The position numbers and the translations under genes are program-made. The notes under the pieces were generated by a model that searched no databases, had not been told where the DNA came from, and saw only the letters and a list, made by a program, of their open reading frames with translations. Of a stretch of DNA of 64,000 nt, positions 52,440 to 61,729 are shown piece after piece. Each line of letters begins with the position of its first letter. Position 1 is the stretch's first letter. Location: contig JAJFTH010000006.1 of NCBI GenBank assembly GCA_021373135.1, positions 310,001 to 374,000 of the forward strand. The letters are read 5' to 3'. This stretch comes from Bacteroidales bacterium (GTDB lineage Bacteria > Bacteroidota > Bacteroidia > Bacteroidales > UBA1402).

Positions 52440-53984
52440 CTATTTCTGACTCAAAACTTCAGCCTTCCGCAACACAATCAGCAGGTTCAAATCATTGATC
52501 GGTTCGTTATTTTGCAACTCGTCATTCCTGAACGGATAGCCCGGTTCAACCCTGTCATTCCAAATGCTGTTGACAATGTCTTTCAGGCATTTCATCTCAC
52601 TGCGGTTTTCAATGTAATTTTCGATTGCGGATGCAAAGAGGCCGGAGGATTCTTTGGCAACATCGGAAACAAGATCATCAATATCTTTGAGCATGTCATC
52701 ACGCTTGCTTGCTGCGTTCTCCATCAGATTTTCATTTCCGCAATAATGCGACAAGGCAAGATTGGTGGCATCCGGTATTAAATGTATGGACGCCATATCG
52801 AGGATATCCTGTTTCTCAGGAACTTTGACGAAAAGAGACAAAGACTGCGGAATCGAGGAAGATATGTTTTTGTAACTCTGGTTTACCATATCGGTTACCA
52901 ATACAGAAAGTTTTTTCGTCAGTTCTTGGCGTGCATAGGTTTGAAAATCCATTCCGGGAGGCAAGATGATGTTGGGATGTTCAATATACTTTGTCTTAAT
53001 TTCCAGAGAATCTCCTGAAAGTTTGATCAATCGGTACGGACAAGGATACGTAACAGTCGACCCTGTTTCAATGTCGTAAAGGAAGTTTCCATTTCTGTCA
53101 TCTGCCCGCGCAATGTCCGACGCATGAAAATGTCCGGTAAAGATGACGTTCAGTCCCGCACTCATCAGTTGTTTTTCAACGTTTTTGCTATTGCTCACCA
53201 TGTAGCCTGGCATGCTTCCTTCATAGTCAAAATGCTCCACCACATTGTGGTGCATCATTCCCACGACTTGTTTTCCCTCCTTTTTGGCATCACCTATTTG
53301 TTGCAAAATCCATTGCATGGTTTTGGGTTTGATATCACCTGCCGTTACGCAAGAATTGGAGGTATCGCCTTTTGACTTGAACGTGTTTTTGTAATATTCG
53401 CAATCATCGATGCAAAGGACTCTCAAGCCTTCTACAGGTTCGCTGACGTAACTCAACGAGCTGCTGTCGGTGCTGATCGCTGTTTCGAATCCATACTGAC
53501 CATAAATTGTCCTGAACTCGTCGGCTGTTACTGTTGCTACGTCTTTGAGGATGCTGCCGTTGAAGCTTCCGGCAAATGGGTTGTTGATGTCGTGATTGCC
53601 GGGAATGACCAACACTTTGATGCCTCTGTCAAGCAAGGGTTGAAGCATTCCTGCAACCTCTTTGTGGCTGATCAGCTCTCCGTCTTTGGTCAGATCTCCG
53701 GTAACAAGCACGATATTGACGCTGTCATTCAACAGGTCATCCACGGTTGCTTTAAGGATGGCAGGGCTTTCCTTCAGCAGTTTTCTGTTGGCATGCATTA
53801 TTTTTTCAAACGCTGTTCCGTCTTGAATGAGCAAAGACGGAGCCATATAATGCAGGTCTGAGATGACTCCGATTTTCAAGGATTGTGCCTGAAGAAACGG
53901 AGAGACTAAAAAAGAACAGACGAAAAAAAATAAAGCAATAAAGGAACGCTTTCCCTTGTTACATTGGATTTTATCAATACACAT
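52440..53984 (-). CDS. exported calcineurin-like metallophosphoesterase
   Basis: A 514-aa protein with an N-terminal signal segment (FIALFFFVCSFLVSPFLQAQ). The phosphoesterase motifs run in order: ISDLHY (residues 41-46), VTGDLTKDGE, IPGNHDINNP, MMHHNVVEH and GHFHASD. Domain and length resemble secreted CpdA/Icc-like phosphodiesterases of Bacteroidota. The C-terminal ~180 residues are helical and unassigned. Periplasmic hydrolysis of nucleotides or phosphoesters is expected. A start further in (MKRSFIALF-like) is not available as ATG, so the 5' codon at 53984 is kept. Confidence 0.88.
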   Translation of the reverse strand: MCIDKIQCNKGKRSFIALFFFVCSFLVSPFLQAQSLKIGVISDLHYMAPSLLIQDGTAFEKIMHANRKLLKESPAILKATVDDLLNDSVNIVLVTGDLTKDGELISHKEVAGMLQPLLDRGIKVLVIPGNHDINNPFAGSFNGSILKDVATVTADEFRTIYGQYGFETAISTDSSSLSYVSEPVEGLRVLCIDDCEYYKNTFKSKGDTSNSCVTAGDIKPKTMQWILQQIGDAKKEGKQVVGMMHHNVVEHFDYEGSMPGYMVSNSKNVEKQLMSAGLNVIFTGHFHASDIARADDRNGNFLYDIETGSTVTYPCPYRLIKLSGDSLEIKTKYIEHPNIILPPGMDFQTYARQELTKKLSVLVTDMVNQSYKNISSSIPQSLSLFVKVPEKQDILDMASIHLIPDATNLALSHYCGNENLMENAASKRDDMLKDIDDLVSDVAKESSGLFASAIENYIENRSEMKCLKDIVNSIWNDRVEPGYPFRNDELQNNEPINDLNLLIVLRKAEVLSQK

Positions 53985-54056
53985 AATGATTCTTCAAATA
54001 AACAAAACTGCTGCAAATTTACGAGTTCGGCATGACAATCCAACTATAAGATCAAT

Positions 54057-56381
54057 TTAACCTTTAACCGGCACCGTAAATATAAATTTACTCCCTTTCT
54101 CCAAGATACTTTCAACGCTTATTGATCCGCCGTTTCGTTGTACAAAATCCTTGCAAAGCAAAAGCCCTAAACCGGATCCTTTTTCGTTATTTGTTCCGTA
54201 AGTGGTATGGAACTGATTGTCTGAAAAAAGTTTATCTGCTATTTCCTGTGGTATGCCCACTCCGTTATCTACAATAGCTGTTTCTATAAAACCATTCTTC
54301 TCAGAAATAGTGATTGTGATCAATCCGCCTGTTCGGGTAAATTTGATAGCGTTGGAAAGTAAATTGCGAATGACCAGATTAATCATGTCAAAATCTGCGT
54401 AAACGGCCTGTTTAGCTTGACTTTCAAATTGAATACGGATTGATTTTTGTCCTGCAGCAGGAGATAGTAATGAAATATTGTCGTTAATCAATTCATTGAT
54501 GATAATGGATCTTGGATTGTAAACAATATCACTTCGCTGAGACCTTGACCAGTTTAGTAAATTCTCCAGTAAATAGAATGTGTTTTTTGACATGTCTTTC
54601 AACTCATTGAGAAGATCGGCTTGCATATCCGGATTAACCTGTAAATCACTGGTTAAAAGTTCAATGATTTGCATAAAACTGCCGATCGGCCCACGAAGAT
54701 CGTGCGATATGATGGAAAAAAGCTTGTCCTTGGTCACAAGCAATTCTTGTAACTGTTCTTCAACTTTTTTTTGCTTGCTGATATCAATATGAGTGCCGAT
54801 GGCCCGAATGGCCTTGTTTTCTTTATCTCTCTCAATGACTTTACCGTGATCCAATACCCATTTCCATTTTCCGGAACTGTCTTTTATTCTGTAAACATTT
54901 TCGTAGTAATCGGTATAACCTTTCAGGTGATTCTCAAAAACTTCCGACACTTTGGGAAAATCATCGGGATGGATCAGTTCCTGCCATTTAAATCCTCTAT
55001 TTAATAATTCGTTGGGACTATAACCAAGCATGGTAGAGCAAGTATCAGAAAAATAAACTTCATTTGTTTGAAGATTCCAGTCCCACATTCCTTCTTTTGC
55101 TCCGCTCAATGCAAGACTTAAGCGTTGTTCGCTGTCTTTAAATTGATTTAGATGTCTTTTCCGTTCAAGAGCATTGGCTATATCTTTTGTCACTGTTAAG
55201 AGCAAATGGATTTCTTCCTCCGCCCAGATTTTATGTTGTAAGCATTCATCAAAACCTACAAATCCCCAAAAATGGTTTTGTATATAAAGCGGATAAATCA
55301 AAATTGATTTTATTTGCATAGGTGCCAGCGCAACAGCAAGATCATCGGGAAGATTCTGAATATTTTCTGAAAAAATACGACCTTCTTGATTTAAAAGCTT
55401 TTTAAGGGAAGGTATCTTATTAAAAGGAAGCATCTGTAGATATTCTTTTTTCCCTGTAATACCTTCATTGCACCACTCATGCGTATTACTGGAAAACTGT
55501 TCGTCGGCTGTGTTTTCAAATATGTAAACGCGACTGACATTTGAATGCTCTCCAATTAACTTTAGGACTGTGTTAATGATGTCATCAAAATCACCTGGTT
55601 TGTTCAGCAGTTCTGCCACATCCGTAAGTAGTTTCTGTTGTCTGTTCAGGTATTCCAACTTGTTTTCCATCAATTTCCTCTGGGTAATGTCCGTTGCGGC
55701 AGAGAGCATATACGTGTTTTCCCGAATCTTTATTTCTTCTATCGAGAATAAACAGACAATCAACTTTCCGGATTTTGCCTTGAGTGTGATTTCTCCTTCT
55801 GCCCGTCCTTCTTCTTTAAATTGTTTGTGTATTTTCTCGCGTTCTGCATCATCATTAAACAATTCCAGTTCCTGGATGCTCTTCCCTGACAATTCTTCCA
55901 AAGAATACTCTGTGGCCTCTATAAAAGATCGATTGACATTAAAAAGGATATCGTGGTCAAAAGTGCTGATAGCCATCATTATTTTTGATCCGTTGAATAT
56001 GCTGTAAAAAAGTCCTTTGGAAAAAGATTCGGCAGACAAATTGGTACTGACCGCAGCAATGACATTTTCTTCATTCCACCATCCGATATAAAATTGGGTG
56101 TCAACCGGAATTGTTTCGCCTGCTTTTGTTATAAACGGATAAGGACAGGAAGATATATCCCCTTTCATAACCAGAGGTATCATTACACTTACCTTTTCCT
56201 TATCCTCCGAAGAATAGGCGGTAAGAAGACTTTTCCCTTTCAACTCGTTGGCAGAATAGCCCAATATGGAAGTTACGGCAAGGTTTAACTCAAGAATGTT
56301 CCCATCCATATTTACCATGAATAAGAAATCAAGCTCATCACTCAACAACTCTTTGAGTTTACTTTCAGAGATAAAATTCAT
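54057..56381 (-). CDS. multi-PAS/GAF sensor histidine kinase
   Basis: A 774-aa cytoplasmic-looking kinase with no membrane helices. It has two N-terminal PAS domains (about 10-115 and 125-235), a GAF domain (about 250-405), a third PAS with PAC (about 420-535), a HisKA region with the phosphorylated His560 in FSIISHDLRGPIGS, and a HATPase_c domain with N box IRNLLSNAIKF, VDNGVGIPQE and GSGLGLLLCKDF. No response regulator is adjacent, so the partner is elsewhere; the orphan LuxR-type regulator at 8266-8901 is one candidate, without evidence. Confidence 0.95.
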   Translation of the reverse strand: MNFISESKLKELLSDELDFLFMVNMDGNILELNLAVTSILGYSANELKGKSLLTAYSSEDKEKVSVMIPLVMKGDISSCPYPFITKAGETIPVDTQFYIGWWNEENVIAAVSTNLSAESFSKGLFYSIFNGSKIMMAISTFDHDILFNVNRSFIEATEYSLEELSGKSIQELELFNDDAEREKIHKQFKEEGRAEGEITLKAKSGKLIVCLFSIEEIKIRENTYMLSAATDITQRKLMENKLEYLNRQQKLLTDVAELLNKPGDFDDIINTVLKLIGEHSNVSRVYIFENTADEQFSSNTHEWCNEGITGKKEYLQMLPFNKIPSLKKLLNQEGRIFSENIQNLPDDLAVALAPMQIKSILIYPLYIQNHFWGFVGFDECLQHKIWAEEEIHLLLTVTKDIANALERKRHLNQFKDSEQRLSLALSGAKEGMWDWNLQTNEVYFSDTCSTMLGYSPNELLNRGFKWQELIHPDDFPKVSEVFENHLKGYTDYYENVYRIKDSSGKWKWVLDHGKVIERDKENKAIRAIGTHIDISKQKKVEEQLQELLVTKDKLFSIISHDLRGPIGSFMQIIELLTSDLQVNPDMQADLLNELKDMSKNTFYLLENLLNWSRSQRSDIVYNPRSIIINELINDNISLLSPAAGQKSIRIQFESQAKQAVYADFDMINLVIRNLLSNAIKFTRTGGLITITISEKNGFIETAIVDNGVGIPQEIADKLFSDNQFHTTYGTNNEKGSGLGLLLCKDFVQRNGGSISVESILEKGSKFIFTVPVKG

Positions 56382-56631
56382 AAAATATTAAAATAAGAAG
56401 TAATCGTATTTCGATCGAAATGAACGGTTGTAAATATAATTAAAATAAAATCTTTTATCTCATGGCATTTCTGTTTTAATATAGTTGTTCTAATTTTAGG
56501 CGGGCATTATAATAAGACTTTGCAGCCAAAATCCCCGAGGTTGCAGATTTTATTTTCATAGTTTTTTGAAGCGAATCATCTTTGAATCAAAATAATCATT
56601 GATTCATTCATTTAATTCCAATCATTCAAAT

Positions 56632-57450
56632 ATGAACATTCAATCTTACATTCCGGGGGTGATCTGTATCATGGTTGCGCTGGCGTTGATGTTTTGTCTG
56701 ATGCACTATGCACGATTTTATGCGGAGTCCTATTTTTTCTGGATAGGGGCGATTTTGGCAATAGTCGGTATTATTTCTCTTATTAAGCCGTTGGCTTTTT
56801 TGTTTGTTTTCAATCGTACCGTTGCTGCTACCGTGGTATGCGGAGGGCTTCTGATTTCAATCCTATCCATTTATTGGCCGGTGCCGGTTTACCATTCTCA
56901 AACAAGCCTGAAAATTGATGAATTTTTGCCTGAATATTCTTTTAACGAATACCATGAGGTGAAAATAAATGCATCGCCTGAGAAAGTGAAATATGCCTTA
57001 CAAACGACAGGGGTCAAAGACATACCGGCGGCACTTTTTCTGATGAAAATCCGGGGTATTGCGGGAGATAAGGATTTAAGTGACCATGCAAAAAACAATC
57101 AGGCTGATCCGGAGACATTGACAACGCCGGATTTCAACTTTTTCGTAGTTGATTCCTCCGAATTGATCACTTTTATAGTGATTAAGGCCACCGCCAAAAC
57201 CCCTCCTCCTGAAATAAAGTCAGCCAAACAATTTCTGGAATTTAAGGAACCGGGTTATGTCAAGGTTGCCGTGAATTTTCGCTTAATACGTCTTGACAAC
57301 GGACAAACGCTTTTGACTACTGAGACCCGCAATGATGGAACGACTCAAGAAGACCGCCGTCACTTCGGGCGTTATTGGAGGATCATCTATCCCGGCAGTG
57401 CCATCATTCGCAGAGTGTGGCTTGATACATTGGCCAAAAGAGCCGAATGA
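56632..57450 (+). CDS. membrane protein with SRPBCC-like C-terminal domain
   Basis: A 272-aa protein from the ATG at 56632; an in-frame TTG at 56599 would add 11 residues. Three hydrophobic segments fill about residues 5-90 (YIPGVICIMVALALMFCL, SYFFWIGAILAIVGIISL, VVCGGLLISILSIYWPVP). The soluble part (about 105-272) has EVKINASPEKVKYAL, LLTTETRNDGTTQEDRRHFGRYWRIIYPGSAIIRRVWLDTLAKRAE, a pattern of SRPBCC/START-like ligand-binding domains. No specific function is recognised. It precedes the LytS/LytR pair by 89 bases. Confidence 0.7.
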   Translation: MNIQSYIPGVICIMVALALMFCLMHYARFYAESYFFWIGAILAIVGIISLIKPLAFLFVFNRTVAATVVCGGLLISILSIYWPVPVYHSQTSLKIDEFLPEYSFNEYHEVKINASPEKVKYALQTTGVKDIPAALFLMKIRGIAGDKDLSDHAKNNQADPETLTTPDFNFFVVDSSELITFIVIKATAKTPPPEIKSAKQFLEFKEPGYVKVAVNFRLIRLDNGQTLLTTETRNDGTTQEDRRHFGRYWRIIYPGSAIIRRVWLDTLAKRAE

Positions 57451-57539
57451 TCAGAGATACAAAACTTATTTTTGGTTTTGCTGAGTCACGAAAAACGACT
57501 ATTTAGAACAAATGAACTTTTAACTATCTTTACACGACT

Positions 57540-58547
57540 ATGAACCGGATTATCAAGATCATATTGCATCTTTTCTATTGGGTGGTGTTCTGCCTCTTCT
57601 CCGGCGTTGTGAGTTACCGTCTGTCCGACGGCTTTGACTTCATCGCTCGAAATGCGGTACCATTTCTGTTTAATCTGGCGTGGGCTGTCCTTGTTTTTTA
57701 TGCCTTCTATTTTTTCTTTTACCGGCTCATCGAAAAGCAGCGTTATATCCGTTACATTTTTTTATCCGTGGTGGTTTCGATCGTTATTTCAGTGACGCTT
57801 ACCTGGTTGTTTATTTTGCTTTTTCATGTTCATACTTCTTATGAGCTGTCTGTCTTTTTGCCTCAGACGGTGGGGACGTTGATCATTGGCCAAACCGGAA
57901 GTTTGCTCCGTGGATTCATTCGCTGGTTTGAGGATATTCAACACAAACAGGAGGTGGATCAATTGATTTTGCGGACCGAACTGGATATGCTGAATGCTCA
58001 GTTAAATCCTCATTTCCTTTTCAATACGCTGAACAACATAGATTCCTTGATTCGCTCCAATCCTGAGAAAGCTTCGGAATCGCTGATTACTTTGTCGGAG
58101 ATTATGCGCTACATGCTGTACGAGGCAAAAAAGCCCATGGTAAAGCTCAAGGATGAGATTGCTCACTACCGGAACATTCTCCGGCTGCAAACTTTGCGGT
58201 TGAAAGATTCCTCCAAGGTTCGGTTCTGCGTGGAGATAGAAAACGAAGAGATTCAACTGGCACCTCTCTTGTTTTTACCATTTCTGGAAAATGTTTTCCG
58301 GTATACGACGTTCGATGCACCAGAGGCTTTTGTGGACATTCGTTTGACAAGTACCGGCCATCGAGTCGAATTCCGTTGTTCCAATTCTTTTCGGAAAGAA
58401 GATGTTGCGGCAAAAAGCGAGGAGGGCGGCATCGGGTTGACAAATCTGAAACGGCGTTTGGAATTGCTTTATGCGGGGAAATATCAGTTGACCCTCAATC
58501 AGGAGGATGCTTGTTTTACCGTACGATTAATCCTTGAAACCGAATGA
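57540..58547 (+). CDS. LytS-type sensor histidine kinase
   Basis: A 335-aa kinase with four N-terminal membrane helices (about 5-27, 40-62, 70-96, 106-122) and a His_kinase domain: NAQLNPHFLFNTLNNIDSLIRSNPEKASESLITLSEIMRYML with phospho-acceptor His158. The C-terminal ATPase domain has the degenerate N box FLPFLENVFRY and GGIGLTNLKRRLELLY. It is the kinase of the LytTR pair; its stop overlaps the next start (ATGA), so the two are translationally coupled. The signal is unknown. Confidence 0.95.
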   Translation: MNRIIKIILHLFYWVVFCLFSGVVSYRLSDGFDFIARNAVPFLFNLAWAVLVFYAFYFFFYRLIEKQRYIRYIFLSVVVSIVISVTLTWLFILLFHVHTSYELSVFLPQTVGTLIIGQTGSLLRGFIRWFEDIQHKQEVDQLILRTELDMLNAQLNPHFLFNTLNNIDSLIRSNPEKASESLITLSEIMRYMLYEAKKPMVKLKDEIAHYRNILRLQTLRLKDSSKVRFCVEIENEEIQLAPLLFLPFLENVFRYTTFDAPEAFVDIRLTSTGHRVEFRCSNSFRKEDVAAKSEEGGIGLTNLKRRLELLYAGKYQLTLNQEDACFTVRLILETE

Positions 58548-59236
58548 ACTACACATGTATTGCTGTTGATGACGAACCTTTGGCCCTCGAAAAAATGGTT
58601 TCGTTTGTTGAAAAGTTGCCGTTTCTTACGCTTCGGGCCACTTTCGATCGGGCAACCGATGCGTTGGCATACCTGACGGCCAACCAGACAGACTTGCTTT
58701 TTCTCGATATACAGATGGAAACCCTTACCGGCCTCGATTTGCTGGCTGCTTTGTCTCGGCGTCCGCAAGTTATACTTACCACGGCATACAGCGAATATGC
58801 ACTGAAAGGGTACGAGTTTGAAGTAGCCGATTATTTGCTGAAGCCTTACTCTTTTGTCCGTTTTTCCCAGGCGGTAAACAAAGCCGTGAAACGGATTTCC
58901 GAAAAGGTAGAAACAGCAGAACCGGCTCCGGATTTTTTCTTTGTAAAAGCCGATTACCGGCTCGTAAAAGTGATGCTGGCCGACGTTCTGTATATCGAGG
59001 GCATGCGCGATTTCCGCTGTATTCATACGCTGGAAGGGAAAATCCTAACCCAACAGACTTTCGTCTCGTTTGAGACCCAACTGCCTGTCAACCAATTTCT
59101 CCGTGTTCACAAGTCATATCTTGTTTCCCTGTCAAAAATCGAATCGGTCGAAAAGCACCGCATCAAAATCGGGAAGGCATTATTGCCCATCAGCGAAAGT
59201 TACCGCGAGGTTTTTTATCGAACGATAGGAAAATAA
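58544..59236 (+). CDS. LytTR-family response regulator
   Basis: A 230-aa regulator. The receiver domain (about 1-120) has VDDEPLALEKM, phospho-acceptor Asp55 (LLFLDIQMETLTG), TTAYSEYALKGYE and LKPYSFVRF. The LytTR DNA-binding domain (about 135-230) has FFFVKADYRLVKVMLADVLYIEGMRDFRCIHT and RVHKSYLVSLSKIESVEKHRIKIG, ending LPISESYREVF. It pairs with the LytS-type kinase just upstream. Targets are not visible in this window. Confidence 0.96.
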   Translation: MNYTCIAVDDEPLALEKMVSFVEKLPFLTLRATFDRATDALAYLTANQTDLLFLDIQMETLTGLDLLAALSRRPQVILTTAYSEYALKGYEFEVADYLLKPYSFVRFSQAVNKAVKRISEKVETAEPAPDFFFVKADYRLVKVMLADVLYIEGMRDFRCIHTLEGKILTQQTFVSFETQLPVNQFLRVHKSYLVSLSKIESVEKHRIKIGKALLPISESYREVFYRTIGK

Positions 59237-59374
59237 TCATTCTATGTCCGGTTTTTTTGGAAGTGTATATTCCATTAATTATGGCCCATTTGTCTCTCGT
59301 TTATATGAGTTATTATTTGCACATTTGTATGTTATAAGCGATAAACTTTTGTACGGTTGTAAATAATTTATACT

Positions 59375-59905
59375 ATGCAGGAACTTCTTGACAACAATTA
59401 TGTTCGCATTATCGGTAGCACACTGGCGGTTTATATTTTTATTATTGTGGCCATACGTTTGTTTGGCAAAAAGGAATTGGCGCAGCTTTCCGTCGTCGAT
59501 TTGGTCTTTATATTGCTGATCAGCAATTCGGTGCAAAATGCCATGGTCGGACCGGACGCCACACTTTTGGGCGGATTGGTGGCTGCTACCACTCTATTTC
59601 TGGTCAATTACCTGCTCAAATATATTCAGTACCGTTTTCCCCGATTTGGAAAGGTGGTGGAAGGTGATACCATCATGTTGGTTTATGAAGGAAAAATGAT
59701 TGAGTCACACATGAAAAAAGCAAAAATCACCGAAGATGAACTGATGGAAGCGGTGCGGGAACATGGCGTCTCCTCTATTGAGGAAGTGAATCTGGCCATC
59801 ATGGAAGTGGATGGAGCTATCAGCATTCTCTCCGGCAAATTCCAGAAAAAGACCACCAATAAAAGTAAAGTCCATAAAAACATCTCGAAACAAGGGCTTT
59901 TTTGA
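59375..59905 (+). CDS. DUF421 (YetF-like) membrane protein
   Basis: A 176-aa protein with three N-terminal membrane helices (about 10-30, 40-58, 62-82) and a cytoplasmic DUF421 domain beginning at GKVVEGDTIMLVYEGKMIESHMKKAKITEDELMEAVREHGVSSIEEVNLAIMEVDGAISIL. YetF-type proteins are linked to spore germination in Bacillus but their role in Bacteroidota is unknown. It is 36 bases before the small ORF and HAD gene. Confidence 0.93.
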   Translation: MQELLDNNYVRIIGSTLAVYIFIIVAIRLFGKKELAQLSVVDLVFILLISNSVQNAMVGPDATLLGGLVAATTLFLVNYLLKYIQYRFPRFGKVVEGDTIMLVYEGKMIESHMKKAKITEDELMEAVREHGVSSIEEVNLAIMEVDGAISILSGKFQKKTTNKSKVHKNISKQGLF

Positions 59906-59941
59906 TTTTACTTTACAATCTGTTATTTAATAAAACAACCA

Positions 59942-60052
59942 ATGAAGACTTTTCGCAGTGACGCTTCGAGTAAAGAGCTTCTGGAACTGCAGAAGGTTCA
60001 AATTGATATGATGAATGATATTTTGAAAAAAGTTGAAAAAAGGGAGAAGTAA
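59942..60052 (+). CDS. 36-aa coiled-coil-like protein coupled to the HAD phosphatase gene
   Basis: ATG at 59942 opens a 36-codon frame ending at TAA 60050-60052, whose last base is the first base of the HAD start codon (TAATG). The product is a short amphipathic helix-forming peptide with many Lys, Glu, Leu and Met and no signal peptide. The tight TAATG overlap suggests translational coupling, and the ORF may serve as a leader for the HAD gene or encode a small partner protein. Recognition of a family is not possible. Confidence 0.5.
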   Translation: MKTFRSDASSKELLELQKVQIDMMNDILKKVEKREK

Positions 60053-60654
60053 TGAGTATTAAGAATATTGTATTTGATTTTGGAGGTGTTTTAATCGATT
60101 GGAATCCAAGATATTTGTATAAAAGTGTTTTTACAGACAAATCGGAAATGGAGTTCTTTCTCCAAAATATTTGCAGTTCTGAGTGGAACCTGAAACAGGA
60201 TGCCGGATATTCCTTATCGGAAGCCACCAAGGAACGCCAGATGCTATATCCGGATTATAAAAGAGAGATTGAAATGTTTTACAAGAATTGGCCGGAAATG
60301 CTTGGAGGTGAGATTCTTGAAAACACCAGACTGATAAGGCCCTTAAAAGCAAAATACAGATTGTTTGGATTATCAAATTGGTCGGCAGAAACTTTTCCGA
60401 TTGCATTCAAAAGATATCCCTTTTTTGAGGAACTTGAGGGGATTGTTCTATCCGGGCAAGAAAAGATGATTAAGCCCGATAAGGAAATATACAACGTTCT
60501 TTTAAAAAGATACGGTCTTCAAGCAGGTGAGTCTTTATTTATCGATGATAACCTGACCAATGTCGTTACAGCCAAGGAGATGGGCTTTTCAACCATTCAT
60601 TTAAAGGATGGCGTTCATTTGGAAGAGGAGTTGATAAAAATGGGAATTTTGTGA
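60052..60654 (+). CDS. HAD-superfamily hydrolase (YihX-like)
   Basis: A 200-aa HAD subfamily IA phosphatase. Motif I is VFDFGGVLIDWNP (residues 6-18), motif II is GLSNWSAETFPIA, motif III is KPDKEIYNVLLKRYG and motif IV is FIDDNLTNVVTAKEMGF. It matches YihX-type alpha-D-glucose-1-phosphate phosphatases in length and motifs, though the substrate is not certain. It starts inside the TAATG that ends a 36-aa ORF. The terminator-like hairpin after it points the other way (toward HicB). Confidence 0.92.
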   Translation: MSIKNIVFDFGGVLIDWNPRYLYKSVFTDKSEMEFFLQNICSSEWNLKQDAGYSLSEATKERQMLYPDYKREIEMFYKNWPEMLGGEILENTRLIRPLKAKYRLFGLSNWSAETFPIAFKRYPFFEELEGIVLSGQEKMIKPDKEIYNVLLKRYGLQAGESLFIDDNLTNVVTAKEMGFSTIHLKDGVHLEEELIKMGIL

Positions 60655-60750
60655 ATAACAAGTATTTCTTATTGATTGATAACAGCCGATTTACGGAAGA
60701 AAATAGTTACATAGTAGAATTAAAAAAACTTACCGGTTGTAATAAAAAAA

Positions 60751-60772
60751 CCCCTGCCGGTTAAAGCAGGGG
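60751..60772 (-). terminator. Rho-independent terminator for the HicAB operon
   Basis: CCCCTGC (60751-60757) pairs with GCAGGGG (60766-60772) around an 8-base loop. Read on the minus strand, the stem is followed by seven U residues (the A tract at 60744-60750). It begins 36 bases after the hicB stop codon, the expected place for its terminator. Confidence 0.8.
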
Positions 60773-60807
60773 CGTCCGCGCTGAAATCTGCGCTGTCAAA
60801 CAACAAA

Positions 60808-61212
60808 CTAAAGCGACACGGACTGTAATTCTGATCCAAAGTCGTGTAAAGCCTTTTCTATTCTATTGACTTGTGCCGGCCGTGGTTTTGATTTTCTGTG
60901 AAGATAATTCCAGAGTTGTTTTTGATGGATACCGGTAATTTTTTCCAACCCGGATAAACTTAATATTCCAGAATAGTATTCCAGTAAGCTGGCCACATCA
61001 AATTTATAGACTATTTCATACTCATCATTCATCCATGAAGGATATTGAGACCGATCTTCGATGGCCGCATTCTTAAAGAACTTCATCTGATCAATCATAT
61101 CTGCCTTGGCAGCTTCGGCACTATCTCCCATACCAGAAAACATTTCATTTTTGCAATAAACGCTATAAGTCCCGTCTGACGCGCGTTCAATAATAGCTTC
61201 AATCTTTTTCAT
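60808..61212 (-). CDS. hicB: HicB-type antitoxin with HTH domain
   Basis: A 134-aa protein. The N-terminal HicB fold (about 1-60) has IEAIIERASDGTYSVYCKNEMFSGMGDSAEAAKADMIDQM, a partially degraded RNase H-like fold that wraps the toxin. The C-terminal helix-turn-helix (about 85-128) has LSGLEKITGIHQKQLWNYLHRKSKPRPAQVNRIEKALHDFG, for autoregulation. It is downstream of hicA with 28 bases between; the operators are the two palindromes near 61447 and 61480. Confidence 0.88.
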   Translation of the reverse strand: MKKIEAIIERASDGTYSVYCKNEMFSGMGDSAEAAKADMIDQMKFFKNAAIEDRSQYPSWMNDEYEIVYKFDVASLLEYYSGILSLSGLEKITGIHQKQLWNYLHRKSKPRPAQVNRIEKALHDFGSELQSVSL

Positions 61213-61240
61213 ATTGTTGTTTCTTTGTGAAGGTAAGGGC

Positions 61241-61420
61241 TTATTTCAGCCCCATCTCCTTCTTGATTTTGTTTTCTAAACCTTTACCAACTTCTTTACT
61301 TCCATGAAAAGGTGCAGTGTATCTTCGTCCATCTTTCTCATAAATTTTATGGCTGCCAGCCTGTCTGATTTCAATCCATCCGCTTGATAGGATAAGTTTG
61401 TGTAATTCACTTGATTTCAT
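61241..61420 (-). CDS. hicA: HicA-type mRNA interferase toxin
   Basis: A 59-aa protein from the ATG at 61420 (MKSSELHKLILSSGW); an upstream in-frame start has no support. It is a double-stranded RNA-binding-like HicA fold: IEIRQAGSHKIYEKDGRRYTAPFHGSKEVGKGLENKIKKEMGL with the catalytic His in GSHKIY. HicA cleaves mRNA and is neutralised by the HicB encoded next. Length is typical of HicA (about 60 aa). Confidence 0.9.
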   Translation of the reverse strand: MKSSELHKLILSSGWIEIRQAGSHKIYEKDGRRYTAPFHGSKEVGKGLENKIKKEMGLK

Positions 61421-61446
61421 ATTGTTTGTTGTTTGACAATACAAAG

Positions 61447-61493
61447 ATAGAAATATTTCTATTATTCATGGAATAGAAGTAGAAATATTTCTA
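61447..61493. promoter_or_regulatory. paired palindromes, candidate HicB operators
   Basis: ATAGAAATATTTCTAT (61447-61462) is a perfect 16-base palindrome; TAGAAATATTTCTA (61480-61493) is a perfect 14-base copy of its core, 32 bases centre to centre (about three helical turns). They lie 27-73 bases upstream of hicA, where a HicB dimer could repress the promoter cooperatively. Confidence 0.75.
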
Positions 61494-61698
61494 TTATTTT
61501 TTAAAAATTTAAGAAAGTAATAGAACCCAGCTGGAATGGTAGTGAGGCTCTATCTTTGCAATTGAAGAGTCCACAGTAAATTCCATGGTGGCTCTATGGA
61601 TAGTTGTGATTTGCTTTCAGAATTATATCTTTGATCGATTGATAACAGGCAGATATAAATAATGCTTTAATTTGGCCTTATTAATACATATTTTTATG

Positions 61699-61706
61699 TA
61701 TCTTTG
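61699..61706 (+). promoter_or_regulatory. Bacteroidota -7 element (TATCTTTG) before abiEi
   Basis: A perfect TAnnTTTG match 24 bases before the start codon at 61730; a TTTG at 61671-61674 lies 24 bases upstream as a possible -33 element, slightly far. Confidence 0.5.
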
Positions 61707-61729
61707 CCGGTATATTAAAGAGATGGCTT

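Larger units (their letters stand above)
61421..61729. other. 309-base divergent regulatory region between HicAB and AbiE
   Basis: No gene. It holds two palindromic HicB operator candidates next to hicA, and a TAnnTTTG promoter element next to abiEi. The central part (about 61500-61660) shows no clear structure. Confidence 0.6.
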
